Shown here in pieces: positions 25,217 through 34,358 of a stretch of 64,000 nucleotides of DNA. The first letter of the stretch is position 1; each line of letters opens with the position of its first letter. The stretch is from an uncultured Anaeroplasmataceae bacterium (lineage in GTDB: Bacteria > Bacillota_I > Bacilli_A > Acholeplasmatales > Anaeroplasmataceae): positions 1 through 64,000 of the forward strand of contig CAKQDS010000004.1 of assembly GCA_934229535.1 (NCBI GenBank), given 5' to 3'. Both the position numbers and the translations under genes were made by a program. The notes below the pieces were generated by a model. That model did no database searches. It was not told the DNA's origin and saw nothing but the letters and a program-made list of their open reading frames with translations.

Positions 25217-25225
25217 ATTATATCA
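25217..25225 (-). promoter_or_regulatory. Extended -10 promoter of yigZ
   Basis: On the minus strand TGATATAAT, with TATAAT at 25222-25217. No clear -35. Confidence 0.5.
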
Positions 25226-25262
25226 TAATTTGATAGAATTTAGGTAAAAACCTTAAAAAAAC

Positions 25263-25291
25263 TTGCATTTTATGTAAAAAAATGCTATTAT
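25263..25291 (+). promoter_or_regulatory. Sigma-A promoter of degV
   Basis: TTGCAT (25263-25268), 17-bp spacer, TATTAT (25286-25291), plus a TG extension at 25283-25284. Confidence 0.75.
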
Positions 25292-25321
25292 AAATAGTGT
25301 TACATATGGAGGTTTTCTATC

Positions 25322-26182
25322 ATGGGAAAGAAAATTGTTGCAACAACGTCAACTAGTTGTCTTGATTATTATGAAAATAATTATGATATTAGAACTATTA
25401 GAATTAAACTTGATATAGATGGCAAATTATATGCTGATGGCTCAGAGATGCCAGCAGATAAATTTTTTAAATTACTTAAAGAAAATCCAACATTAATTCC
25501 TAAAACAACTCAGGTACCTATTGGTGAATTGCTTGATTTTTTTGAAGGATTATATAAGGAAGGCTATGATGAGGTTTTTGTAACAACAATTTCATCTAAG
25601 CTAAGTGGTAGCTATAATGGTATTTGTCAATGTGCACAAATCTTAGCTGATAAGATGAAAATAGTTGTTTATGATACAAAGACTGTTTGTTTTAACGAAG
25701 GTATTTTTGCCTTAAGGGCAGCACAGCTAATTGAGGAGGGTAAGGAACTTTCTGAAATAATTCCTGAGCTTGATTATTTGCATAAAAATAATATGATTAT
25801 GTTTGCTGTAGATAATTTAAGCTATTTAGTTAAAAATGGTAGATTATCTGGTGCAGCTGGTTTTTTAGGAACAGTTTTAAAAATTAAACCATTGTTAGAG
25901 GTTTTAGAAAATGGGGAGATACATTCTGTTCAAAAGATAAGAACTACTAAAAAAGCATTAGATGCTGTAAGTATTGCTGCTAAAGAATACATTAATGGTA
26001 GAGATTATTTTATGTATCTTGTTTATACTACCGATGAGAATCTTGGCTATTTAAAAGAACAAATAAAGCTTAATTGTAATGTGGATAATTTATTGGAGGT
26101 TCCTGGAAGTCCAATTGTAGGCTGCCACGTTGGACCAGGTGCTCTTGGTGTTGGAATATTTTTAAAAAGAAACAAAGAATAA
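25322..26182 (+). CDS. DegV family fatty-acid-binding protein
   Basis: 286 residues. DegV proteins bind a fatty acid between two domains, and some serve as FakB subunits presenting fatty acids to the kinase FakA. Family marks are the N-terminal TTSTSCLDY, TTQVPIGELLDFFE, the ligand loop TTISSKLSGSYNGIC, and the C-terminal GSPIVGCHVGPGALGV. No FakA gene lies in the window. It has its own promoter and a strong GGAGG SD, and is followed by a terminator, so it is probably monocistronic. Confidence 0.9.
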   Translation: MGKKIVATTSTSCLDYYENNYDIRTIRIKLDIDGKLYADGSEMPADKFFKLLKENPTLIPKTTQVPIGELLDFFEGLYKEGYDEVFVTTISSKLSGSYNGICQCAQILADKMKIVVYDTKTVCFNEGIFALRAAQLIEEGKELSEIIPELDYLHKNNMIMFAVDNLSYLVKNGRLSGAAGFLGTVLKIKPLLEVLENGEIHSVQKIRTTKKALDAVSIAAKEYINGRDYFMYLVYTTDENLGYLKEQIKLNCNVDNLLEVPGSPIVGCHVGPGALGVGIFLKRNKE

Positions 26183-26187
26183 AATTT

Positions 26188-26217
26188 GGTCCATAAAGAA
26201 ATTTATGGGCTATTTTT
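26188..26217 (+). terminator. Terminator after degV
   Basis: Stem GGTCCATAAA (26188-26197, first pairs include wobble) / TTTATGGGCT (26202-26211), with a 4-base loop and a T run. Confidence 0.7.
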
Positions 26218-26230
26218 AACGAGGTGCTAA

Positions 26231-27373
26231 ATGAATTATGTAGATGCGGGCATTGATTTAATTAAAAAAATAAAGAAGATTGGCTATGATGCTTATTTTG
26301 TTGGTGGATTTGTTCGCGATTATTTATTAAATTTAGCTCCTAATGATATTGATATAACTACTAATGCCTCAAGTGATGTATTAAAAAAATTTTTTCCAAA
26401 TGTTTGTGATAAAGGAATTAAATATCAAAGTGTTGTTATTGAAAATTATGGCTTTAGTTTTGAGGTTACAACCTTTAGAGTGGAAAGTAATTATGATGAT
26501 TTTAGACATCCGATAGTTAAGACTACTAATTCTTTAAATGATGACCTTAAAAGAAGGGATTTTACAATTAATGCCTTGGCTATGGATGAAAATTATAAAA
26601 TAATTGATTTGTTTTCAGGCTTAAATGATCTTAAAAATGGTATTATAAGGGCTGTTTTAGATCCAGTAATGAAATTTACCGAGGATGCTCTTAGAATGCT
26701 TAGAGCGTGCTATTTTAGGGCTAAATTAGGCTTTGATATTGAAGAGGAAACATTTAGTGCTATTAAAGAAAAAGCATTGCTTGTTAAGCATTTAAATAGT
26801 GATTGTGTTTATAAGGAATTAAAGAAGATAATTTGTTCAAAATATTCATTGCTTGGATTAAAGGCTCTTAATGATTCTACAATTTCTAATTATATTCCAG
26901 GTCTTTCTAGGGGTATTGGCGCTTATTTACGTTTTAATATTAATCTTAATGATATGATTTTATTTTTAGCTTTATGCTTTAAAGATAATCTAGATGAATT
27001 ATCTTATTATAAAATTCGTAAGGCTCAAAGAAAAGAAATTATTAATATTATAAAGCTAATAGATATATTAGCTAATAATTTCGAGCCATATAATTTGATA
27101 AATTACACTAAAGATGAAATAATTAAGGCTAATGTTTTAGGAAGTAATATTAAGCTTTTTAAGAATAATGAAGCTAAATTGGTTGAAATCTATGAAAGTG
27201 CAATATATTTAAGAGATAATTTGGCAATTTCCTTTAATCAAATAAAGACTATTTGTAGTAGCATAGATGAGACAAAAAAAATTTATGAAGCTATACTAAG
27301 AAGCGTAATTAATGGTAAATTAGAAAATAATATAGATAAAATAAATGATTTTATTGCTAAAGAGGGTAAATAA
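26231..27373 (+). CDS. cca: CCA tRNA nucleotidyltransferase
   Basis: Adds or repairs the CCA end of tRNAs. 380 residues, class II poly(A) polymerase family: YFVGGFVRDYLLN with the nucleotidyltransferase GG motif, catalytic DIDITT, the basic motif RRDFTINALAMDE and EDALRMLRACYFRAKLGFDIE. The C-terminal half is diverged, as is usual. All four tRNA genes in this window already carry CCA. The downstream pullulanase gene begins 1 base after its stop. Confidence 0.93.
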   Translation: MNYVDAGIDLIKKIKKIGYDAYFVGGFVRDYLLNLAPNDIDITTNASSDVLKKFFPNVCDKGIKYQSVVIENYGFSFEVTTFRVESNYDDFRHPIVKTTNSLNDDLKRRDFTINALAMDENYKIIDLFSGLNDLKNGIIRAVLDPVMKFTEDALRMLRACYFRAKLGFDIEEETFSAIKEKALLVKHLNSDCVYKELKKIICSKYSLLGLKALNDSTISNYIPGLSRGIGAYLRFNINLNDMILFLALCFKDNLDELSYYKIRKAQRKEIINIIKLIDILANNFEPYNLINYTKDEIIKANVLGSNIKLFKNNEAKLVEIYESAIYLRDNLAISFNQIKTICSSIDETKKIYEAILRSVINGKLENNIDKINDFIAKEGK

Positions 27374-27374
27374 A

Positions 27375-29420
27375 GTGAAGGCTTATTTAGATGATTACAA
27401 TTTAATAACCTTAATGGTTGAAAAGTCAAAATTAAATTTTATTAATATGTTTACTCTTAAATGTGATAAGATGACAGAAGAATTGCAAATAATTGATACT
27501 AAAGAGTATAATGAATATTTGATTTATAGCTTAAGCTATAATATGAATTTGAAATTTTGGCGAAAAAGCTATATTATTGCCGGAAACAACTATGTTGAAC
27601 TGTATTCTGGTAGTATTATTAGAACTAATCGATTTGATGAAGAATTTTATTATAATGGTAAATTAGGCATTTCTTATAGTAGATTTAATACTATATTTAG
27701 AATTTGGTCTCCTGTTGTTAAAGAGGTTATTTTAGTCTTGAATCACAAACGCTATGCTCTTTCTTACATTGATAAAGGATTGTGGGAGTTAGATCTTAAA
27801 GGCGATTTTGAAGGCTATAAATATTACTATATAGTTTATATTAATGGCCATTATAAAAAAATACTAGATCCTTATGGTTATGCTAGTGATACAAATGGCT
27901 ATAATAATTATATAATTGATCAAACGAAATATGAAAGATTTAAATATCAAAAGCCAGAGTTTAGTGGTAGTTATTGTGATGCTTCTATTTATGAGGTTTC
28001 GGTACGTGATTTTTCTTATAATAGCTCAGCCAGAGCTAAATATAGAGGAAAATTTTTAGGCCTTTGTGAAAATCATCCGACAAAAAGTGGAGTGCCCACG
28101 GGATTAGAATATATAGCTTATTTAGGATTTTCTCATATTCAGCTTATGCCTGTTTTTGATTTTGAGGGTGTTGATGATACGTCAAATAAAAAATATAATT
28201 GGGGGTATAACCCACATCAATATTTCACTTTATGTGGTTGGTATACAACTAATCCTGAAGTTCCTTATTCACGTATAAATGAATTTATTAAGCTTGTTGA
28301 CGAAGCTCATAAAAGAGGTTTAAGGGTCAATTTAGATGTCGTATTTAATCATGTTTTTGATTATAGAGCCTTTCCTTTAGATGCACTTGTACCAGGGTAT
28401 TTCTTTAGGGTTGGCTTAGATGGAAATATGACAGAGGTAACAGGGTGCCAAAATGATTTTGCATCAGAAAAAAGAATGGCTAGAAAATTCATTGTTGATA
28501 ATTTAGTTTATTATGCATCTGTGTTTAAAATAGATGGCTTTCGTTTTGATTTAATGGGATTATTAGACATCCCAACTATGAATTTAATTAATCAAACTCT
28601 TAGATCAATTGATAAAGATATAATGCTATATGGCGAAGGTTGGAATATGAATAATACTATTCCTAATGAAATGCGTCCGCATATGTATAATAATGAAAAA
28701 ATTCCTGAGTTTGCTTTCTTTAATGATACATTTCGTGATTTTATAAGAGGAAATCAATGGAATAATACATTAGGCTTTGCAATTAGTGAAAATATGGATG
28801 CGTCAACACTTTTAAATTTGTTTTGTGGAAGCTCACTTCCTAATTTTAAATTTTTATCTCCAAGCCAGTCAATTAATTATGTTGAATGTCATGATAATTA
28901 TACCTTCTATGATTTTATTAAAAAGAATACAGATTATGATGACGAAAAAATTAAAGACAAGGCTAGACTTGTTCTTGGACTTATTTGTTTATCACTGGGA
29001 ATTCCTTTTATTCATAGTGGTCAAGAATTTTTAAGAACAAAAGATGGTGTTGAAAATTCTTATAATAAAGGTGATATTATTAATCGCTTTGATTATGAAT
29101 TACGTGATAAGAATATTGATTTGATAAATACTCTTAAGGATTTGTTATCACTTCGTAAAGAGTTTGAAAATTTGCGTTTAAACAATGTTTATGATATAAT
29201 TAAAAAAGTCAAATTATTAAGTGATATAAATTCACCAAATTCATGTGTGATTAAAATTGAAGATTTGGTAATTATCATTAAAAATTCTTATCATAAGGAA
29301 TATTTTAATAATGACAGAGGCTATATTACTATTTTTAATGGCATAAGTAAATGTAGTGAATTATATAAAGAATTCTATTTAAATAAACCTGGTGTTTATG
29401 TATATAAAAAGGAAGTGTAA
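27375..29420 (+). CDS. pulA: Cytoplasmic type I pullulanase (GH13)
   Basis: Debranches alpha-1,6 links of glycogen or pullulan. 681 residues: a divergent N-terminal region and CBM48-like domain (GKLGISYSRFNTIFRIWSPVVKEVILVL) and the GH13 barrel with the type I pullulanase mark KYNWGYNPHQYF, NLDVVFNHVF, catalytic Asp in DGFRFDLMG, catalytic Glu in LYGEGWNM, and ECHDNYTFYD. There is no signal peptide, so it acts on intracellular glycogen or imported dextrins. The start is GTG 27375, 8 bases after AGAGGG; a start at 27345 would overlap cca. Confidence 0.9.
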   Translation: MKAYLDDYNLITLMVEKSKLNFINMFTLKCDKMTEELQIIDTKEYNEYLIYSLSYNMNLKFWRKSYIIAGNNYVELYSGSIIRTNRFDEEFYYNGKLGISYSRFNTIFRIWSPVVKEVILVLNHKRYALSYIDKGLWELDLKGDFEGYKYYYIVYINGHYKKILDPYGYASDTNGYNNYIIDQTKYERFKYQKPEFSGSYCDASIYEVSVRDFSYNSSARAKYRGKFLGLCENHPTKSGVPTGLEYIAYLGFSHIQLMPVFDFEGVDDTSNKKYNWGYNPHQYFTLCGWYTTNPEVPYSRINEFIKLVDEAHKRGLRVNLDVVFNHVFDYRAFPLDALVPGYFFRVGLDGNMTEVTGCQNDFASEKRMARKFIVDNLVYYASVFKIDGFRFDLMGLLDIPTMNLINQTLRSIDKDIMLYGEGWNMNNTIPNEMRPHMYNNEKIPEFAFFNDTFRDFIRGNQWNNTLGFAISENMDASTLLNLFCGSSLPNFKFLSPSQSINYVECHDNYTFYDFIKKNTDYDDEKIKDKARLVLGLICLSLGIPFIHSGQEFLRTKDGVENSYNKGDIINRFDYELRDKNIDLINTLKDLLSLRKEFENLRLNNVYDIIKKVKLLSDINSPNSCVIKIEDLVIIIKNSYHKEYFNNDRGYITIFNGISKCSELYKEFYLNKPGVYVYKKEV

Positions 29421-29423
29421 AAA

Positions 29424-30305
29424 ATGGAAATAATTATCGGAAGAGTAGATGGTATAAATACATCTGATAATGTTTTAAATATTTTAGTTACTGATAGTCA
29501 AAAGAAAACTTATAATATTAAGGCTTCATTAGCACATAAAGCTAATATTGTTCAGGGAACAATATATAAATTTAATGTTGAAAAGAATGGAAATAAAAAT
29601 ATTTTATGTTCTATTGATGATATTAAAAGTCTTGATGATTCTGAAATTGTTTCAATTATGCATTCCTTTGGCAATTCTTCACCTTTAAGCTACGATGAAA
29701 GTGTTAAAGAGATTAATGATTATTTAAATAAAATTGATTCAAAGATAATTTATGATATAACTAAATATTTATTAGATAAGTTTCATAAAGATTTCTTTAT
29801 TTATCCTGCAGCAGCCAAGATGCATCATGCTTATGTTGGTGGCTTAAGCTATCATACTATCGGGATGTTAAGAATGGCAGATAGCTTTTTACTAAATTAT
29901 TCATATTTGAATAAGAATTATTTATATGCTGGAATAATTTTACACGATATTGGAAAAACTACAGAATTTGATGGAATTCAAAATACTGATTATTCTTTGA
30001 AGGGGCAATTGATTGGTCATTTGGTGATTGGTGGTATGGAGGTCAATGAAGCTGCTAGGGTGCTTCATTATGAGGATACAGAGGAAGCCTTAATTTTAGA
30101 GCATATGCTTATTTCACATCACGGACAGCCTCAATTTGGTGCTGCCAAAAGACCTATGACTGCTGAAGCTTTAGTTCTATGGTATATTGATACTATTGAT
30201 TCTAAATTTAGAGTTTTAGGTGATGAATTAAATAAAATTAAACCTGGAGAATATACTGATCAAATTGGTGTATTAGATAGAGTCAAGGTTTATAAAACTA
30301 AATAA
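29424..30305 (+). CDS. yhaM: 3'-5' exoribonuclease YhaM
   Basis: 293 residues: an N-terminal OB-fold nucleic-acid-binding domain, then an HD phosphohydrolase domain with HHAYVGGLSYHT, the metal-binding pair ILHDIGKT, and HMLISHHGQPQFGAAKRP. This is the Bacillota YhaM (CBF1) exoribonuclease family, slightly short of the ~314 of Bacillus. It lies 3 bp after pulA and is followed by a terminator, so cca-pulA-yhaM form an operon. Confidence 0.9.
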   Translation: MEIIIGRVDGINTSDNVLNILVTDSQKKTYNIKASLAHKANIVQGTIYKFNVEKNGNKNILCSIDDIKSLDDSEIVSIMHSFGNSSPLSYDESVKEINDYLNKIDSKIIYDITKYLLDKFHKDFFIYPAAAKMHHAYVGGLSYHTIGMLRMADSFLLNYSYLNKNYLYAGIILHDIGKTTEFDGIQNTDYSLKGQLIGHLVIGGMEVNEAARVLHYEDTEEALILEHMLISHHGQPQFGAAKRPMTAEALVLWYIDTIDSKFRVLGDELNKIKPGEYTDQIGVLDRVKVYKTK

Positions 30306-30314
30306 TTTGAAAAT

Positions 30315-30342
30315 CGACCATATTGTTTGGTCGTTTTTTTTT
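30315..30342 (+). terminator. Terminator after yhaM
   Basis: 6-bp stem CGACCA (30315-30320) / TGGTCG (30328-30333), a 7-base loop and a 9-T run. The 60 bases after it show nothing. Confidence 0.8.
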
Positions 30343-30402
30343 AGGAAAGAAGAATATAAATGGTTTAAATAAAAGTGTTTTAATGTAAGAAGTATAGATA
30401 AT

Positions 30403-30425
30403 TAAAAAGGCGCAATTAAGCGCCT
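30403..30425 (-). terminator. Terminator of the M42 peptidase gene
   Basis: Stem AGGCGC / GCGCCT (30408-30413 with 30420-30425), loop AATTAA, and an A run on the plus strand that is a T run in the minus-strand transcript. Confidence 0.8.
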
Positions 30426-30444
30426 AGATTGATGTTTGGTTTAG

Positions 30445-31470
30445 TTATTTAGTTAAATATTTATATAATAGCTTAGAAGTAGCTATTATAGCGTCTAAAT
30501 GAGTTCTTTCCATACCATGAGATGCGTGAACACCAGGACCAATTAATGCTCCTTTGCAATCAACGCCTGCTCGATAAGCTGCGCCTATATCAGAGCCATA
30601 GAATGGGAAGATGTCTACGACGAAGTTAATATTTTCATCCTTAGCTAAATTGATTAGTCTAGTTGTTAATTCATAATCATATGGACCACCACTATCCTTA
30701 GCGGCGATACTTACAGCAAATTCATTTCCTGCAAGGTCCTTACCAATACAACCCATATCAACAGTTACAAATTCATCAATTTTATTTGAGACTGTTGCTG
30801 CACCATGTCCAACCTCTTCATAATTAACAAAATAAACCAATGTATCGTATTTTGGTATTTCGTTATTATCCTTAAGTTCTTTTAAGGTGTTTAAAATAGC
30901 ACATACAGAGCCCTTGTCATCGATAAATCTTGATTTTAAAAAGCCACTATTAGTTATAGTTGTTTTAGGATCTATACATATATAATCACCATTATTAATT
31001 CCTAAAGCAATTACATCATTCTTTGAATGAACAACCTCATCAATTCTAACTACTAAATTATCAAAATCTCTTGGCTTTGATTGAGCATCCTTATAAACGT
31101 GTGAAGAAGGTGAAGTTGATAATATGGTACCAGTGTAAATTTTATTATCTCTTGTTATGATTTTGCAATATTCTCCATCTAATGTTGGAGCTTGTGGGCC
31201 ACCAACATTTGTAACGTTTAAAGTTCCATCAGCGTTAATTGAGCGAACCATTAATCCTAATGTATCAGCATGGGCAGATGTTGCAATTGTTTTCTCACTT
31301 GATTTACCTTTGATTTGAACTACTACGCTACCCTTATTAGTAATTGATATGTTGTTTTTATAGCCAATTTCTGTAAGTAATTCGATTAATAATTCATCTA
31401 TCTTTTTTGAATAGCCTGTAGGCGAATCAGTTAAAAAAATTTTGGGAATAATCTCATTAATATATTTCAT
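30445..31470 (-). CDS. M42 family metallo-aminopeptidase
   Basis: A cytoplasmic peptidase (FrvX/YsdC/PepA-like) that trims peptides as a tetrahedral complex in known homologues. 341 residues. Metal ligands and catalytic residues are visible: TSAHADTLG, FIDDKGSV, NYEEVGHGA (general base Glu followed by a metal Glu), VDMG and GPGVHASHGMERTH. The start is the ATG at 31470, just after AAGGAGAAA; an upstream ATG at 31503 lacks an SD. Confidence 0.9.
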   Translation of the reverse strand: MKYINEIIPKIFLTDSPTGYSKKIDELLIELLTEIGYKNNISITNKGSVVVQIKGKSSEKTIATSAHADTLGLMVRSINADGTLNVTNVGGPQAPTLDGEYCKIITRDNKIYTGTILSTSPSSHVYKDAQSKPRDFDNLVVRIDEVVHSKNDVIALGINNGDYICIDPKTTITNSGFLKSRFIDDKGSVCAILNTLKELKDNNEIPKYDTLVYFVNYEEVGHGAATVSNKIDEFVTVDMGCIGKDLAGNEFAVSIAAKDSGGPYDYELTTRLINLAKDENINFVVDIFPFYGSDIGAAYRAGVDCKGALIGPGVHASHGMERTHLDAIIATSKLLYKYLTK

Positions 31471-31520
31471 TTTATATTTCTCCTTTTTGTATGATTTTAG
31501 CATTTTTTTTACTTAACTGC

Positions 31521-31553
31521 AAGAAAAAAGAGTGGATTTTATTTCCACTCTTT
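31521..31553 (-). terminator. Terminator of the lipoprotein operon
   Basis: 10-bp stem AAAGAGTGGA (31527-31536) / TCCACTCTTT (31544-31553) with a 7-base loop; the A-rich plus strand at 31521-31529 gives the T run. It overlaps the last codons. Confidence 0.85.
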
Positions 31554-34358
31554 ATCAAACCAACCTTTAAATGTTGTAACTTCATCATAGCCATCAATAG
31601 TTGTTTTTAATGAATTAATGTAATCATCATATGTAAATGATAATTTATCGTTATTTGTGAATGTAACGGTTCCTAATTCATTTAATTCTAACCAAGTTTG
31701 GAATGTAGAATTTGTATATCTTGAAATAACACTTGATGCCATAGCAGAAATAGCATTTCTTAAATTAGAAGACATTGATGTTACAGAACCATTTACTAAA
31801 TATTCATAGAAATAAATATATAATTGGTTAATTGAAATATTTGTTGTAGATTCATTATAAGCATTAGTTACAAAATAGATATCATCATTATCGTCATCTT
31901 CATCCTTTTCATCTACAATAACCTTGATATTTGCATAGTCCTTAGAGCTATCGTTAGAAGAAGGATAATAAGCATTTTTAGGCTCTTCAAAATCAGTTAC
32001 AACTAAAACATGGTATCCATAAACGGTTTGACATAAATTATCCATACCTAATGAAGCAATATCAGTTGAACCATCAGCCTTAGTTAAACCATTTAAGAAG
32101 AAGTATGAGTTATCATCATCAAAGTTTAAATCAGACTTTTTGACCTCATTATATGTTTCTTTAATATAATTAGCAAAAGGTTCTACATAATTTGAAACTG
32201 ATGTTTGAGTAACTTCACCTAAATCTTCAACAGTAAGTTGGAAGTTAAAAGTATATTTGAAGTCATCCCAAGTAGTACCTAAAGCTTTTCCTTCTGGAGA
32301 TACTAATTCTTTACCTTGATTAAATGCCTCAACTAAATATTTTAAAGCAGATAGCTTATCAGTTTTAATATAGTTTGCTTCATACATTAGCGCTTTAGTA
32401 AGCTTTAAAACCTCAGAGTCAAATAATAATTGTTTTTCCTCACTTAAGGAATTTCTAAATTTTACTGGATCATCAATTGTTCCATCACAATTATCGTCAA
32501 CACTAATTAAGAAGTGATTAACATCAATTGAGAATAATGTTTTGTATACCTCTGAAGTATATTCAAGCATGTTTTTAAAGATTTTAACATCTTCATTAAT
32601 TGTGTAAGAATCATCTGCTTTAATGAAGTAATTATCACGATAATATGTAGATGAATATTTTGATAATAATTTAGCTGCATATAGATTTTGAGTGTAAATT
32701 TCATCTTCAGTTGCATAGCCATAATTTATAGTATAGTAGTTTTTAAGACCAAGGAATTTTGGAATTGAGGTATTACCCTTTTTAAATGATTTAACACCAT
32801 CCTTGAATGTCTTTTTAATACTATCTAAATCATCAGAATCTAACCAAGTATCCTTATATGTATCTGTCATATATTGGTTTAATAGATATGTTGTGGCAAT
32901 TTGCGCACCTTTATAGCTAGCAAGTGAATTATAAAATTCATCAACACTTATATCGGTAGTAGTTCCTTTATAAGTTACACTTGCAAGTAAATTTGCATTA
33001 TAATCTTTTTTAGAGATGTAAGAATAATAATCAGCATTAGCATAAGAATTATAGAAACGGTATTCATAATATGGATCATAAATTTTTATATCTAATACAT
33101 CATCAACCTTATGGTCATTATCGCCATCAATTAATAAATTCTTAAATATTGTTGATGTAGCTATTGAAGATGAAGCCTTTGAATCAATAATATCATTTTT
33201 CAATGTTTCTTTTAATTCGTCAGCCTTTTCTTTTCCAAGCTTTGTCTCTAAGTCGGCATACTCTAATTCAGTATCTTCATCACCAAAATATTTAGTATCA
33301 ATCTTGTAAACCATAAAATATTTATCATCAATTGATCTAGGGAAAGCAGTATAAGAACCATCTTTAACATTTGTGGTTTCAAAGCCACCATCAACTAAAG
33401 CATCAGTGTAGAATGCTGAAAAATTAGTTGAAATATTATTTAATTCTGAATTATATCTATCAGTTATATATGATAGTGAATTAACGTCGCTTAGCTTGTT
33501 ATTTTCAATTACTAGAGGAGTTCTATATGAATAGTAAGTATTATATAGAGTTGTAAAGAACTGTAGTGCATTAGCATTAGTTAATTCGCCAACAACTGCT
33601 TCAGTCTTTTTAATAGCATTTTCAGCATCTCTTAATGAATTAAATCTAACTATAATTGCTTTAGTTGTATTATATGTTTTATATGATGATTCATAACGTG
33701 ATTTTAATGAATCATCATCAATATAATCACCATTATCAACCATTTCTTCTTTATTATAATCATAGATTTGCTCAGCTGATGCAATAGAAGAATAATAATC
33801 CTTTGCTGCATCCTTTAAGCCTAAATCATACGCATAATAAGAGATTAAAGAATCATTTAGGTTTGTAAAGCTAATTCTATCATAACGACCATCATTGTCA
33901 TCATCAACAATGTCATATGTTAAATTACTAACATCTAATGTAACACCAATTGCTGCCATTGTATCAACATATTTTTCTTTGTTTGTTTTAACAGTCTTAG
34001 CTTCAGTATCCTTTAATGTTTTGGCACTTGAAGTAGAGAAACAAGCAAGTGCTACAGCATCATCAATACTTTTCTTAGTTTCAGAATTGGTTTTGTATTC
34101 GCTAATTATTTTATTGATATTGTCCTTAAAAACAATAGAATAAATCTGTTTTGTTAAGTCATCATAAGCATTAGCTCTTATTTTTGTATATAATTGCTTT
34201 TCAGTAATTGCATATTTACCATCCATTGCGCTAGCATAAGTGGTATCAGCTAATGAGCCATAGGGAATAGATGTGTTTTTTGGCTTTGCATCACATGATG
34301 CTAAAGCAATTACACCAGCAAGTGATAGGGTTGCTAGAAAAATCTTTTTAGTTTTCAT
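31539..34358 (-). CDS. Giant PrsA/SurA-like lipoprotein with acidic Ca2+-type loops
   Basis: 939 residues. Lipobox LASC (Cys22). The N terminus after the anchor (DGKYAITEKQLYTKI) resembles the chaperone domain start of SurA/PrsA ('G..IT..EL'), and GYHVLVVTDFEE near the C terminus resembles the final strand of a parvulin domain; the rest is unrecognised, helix- and Asp/Tyr/Ser-rich. Three acidic loops of EF-hand/dockerin type occur: VDDDNDGRYD (residues ~151-160), DGDNDHKVDD and VDDNCDGTIDD. It lies one base (TAATG) after a paralogue of 1026 residues. Surface foldase or adhesin-like roles are possible; function not proven. Confidence 0.75.
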   Translation of the reverse strand: MKTKKIFLATLSLAGVIALASCDAKPKNTSIPYGSLADTTYASAMDGKYAITEKQLYTKIRANAYDDLTKQIYSIVFKDNINKIISEYKTNSETKKSIDDAVALACFSTSSAKTLKDTEAKTVKTNKEKYVDTMAAIGVTLDVSNLTYDIVDDDNDGRYDRISFTNLNDSLISYYAYDLGLKDAAKDYYSSIASAEQIYDYNKEEMVDNGDYIDDDSLKSRYESSYKTYNTTKAIIVRFNSLRDAENAIKKTEAVVGELTNANALQFFTTLYNTYYSYRTPLVIENNKLSDVNSLSYITDRYNSELNNISTNFSAFYTDALVDGGFETTNVKDGSYTAFPRSIDDKYFMVYKIDTKYFGDEDTELEYADLETKLGKEKADELKETLKNDIIDSKASSSIATSTIFKNLLIDGDNDHKVDDVLDIKIYDPYYEYRFYNSYANADYYSYISKKDYNANLLASVTYKGTTTDISVDEFYNSLASYKGAQIATTYLLNQYMTDTYKDTWLDSDDLDSIKKTFKDGVKSFKKGNTSIPKFLGLKNYYTINYGYATEDEIYTQNLYAAKLLSKYSSTYYRDNYFIKADDSYTINEDVKIFKNMLEYTSEVYKTLFSIDVNHFLISVDDNCDGTIDDPVKFRNSLSEEKQLLFDSEVLKLTKALMYEANYIKTDKLSALKYLVEAFNQGKELVSPEGKALGTTWDDFKYTFNFQLTVEDLGEVTQTSVSNYVEPFANYIKETYNEVKKSDLNFDDDNSYFFLNGLTKADGSTDIASLGMDNLCQTVYGYHVLVVTDFEEPKNAYYPSSNDSSKDYANIKVIVDEKDEDDDNDDIYFVTNAYNESTTNISINQLYIYFYEYLVNGSVTSMSSNLRNAISAMASSVISRYTNSTFQTWLELNELGTVTFTNNDKLSFTYDDYINSLKTTIDGYDEVTTFKGWFDKEWK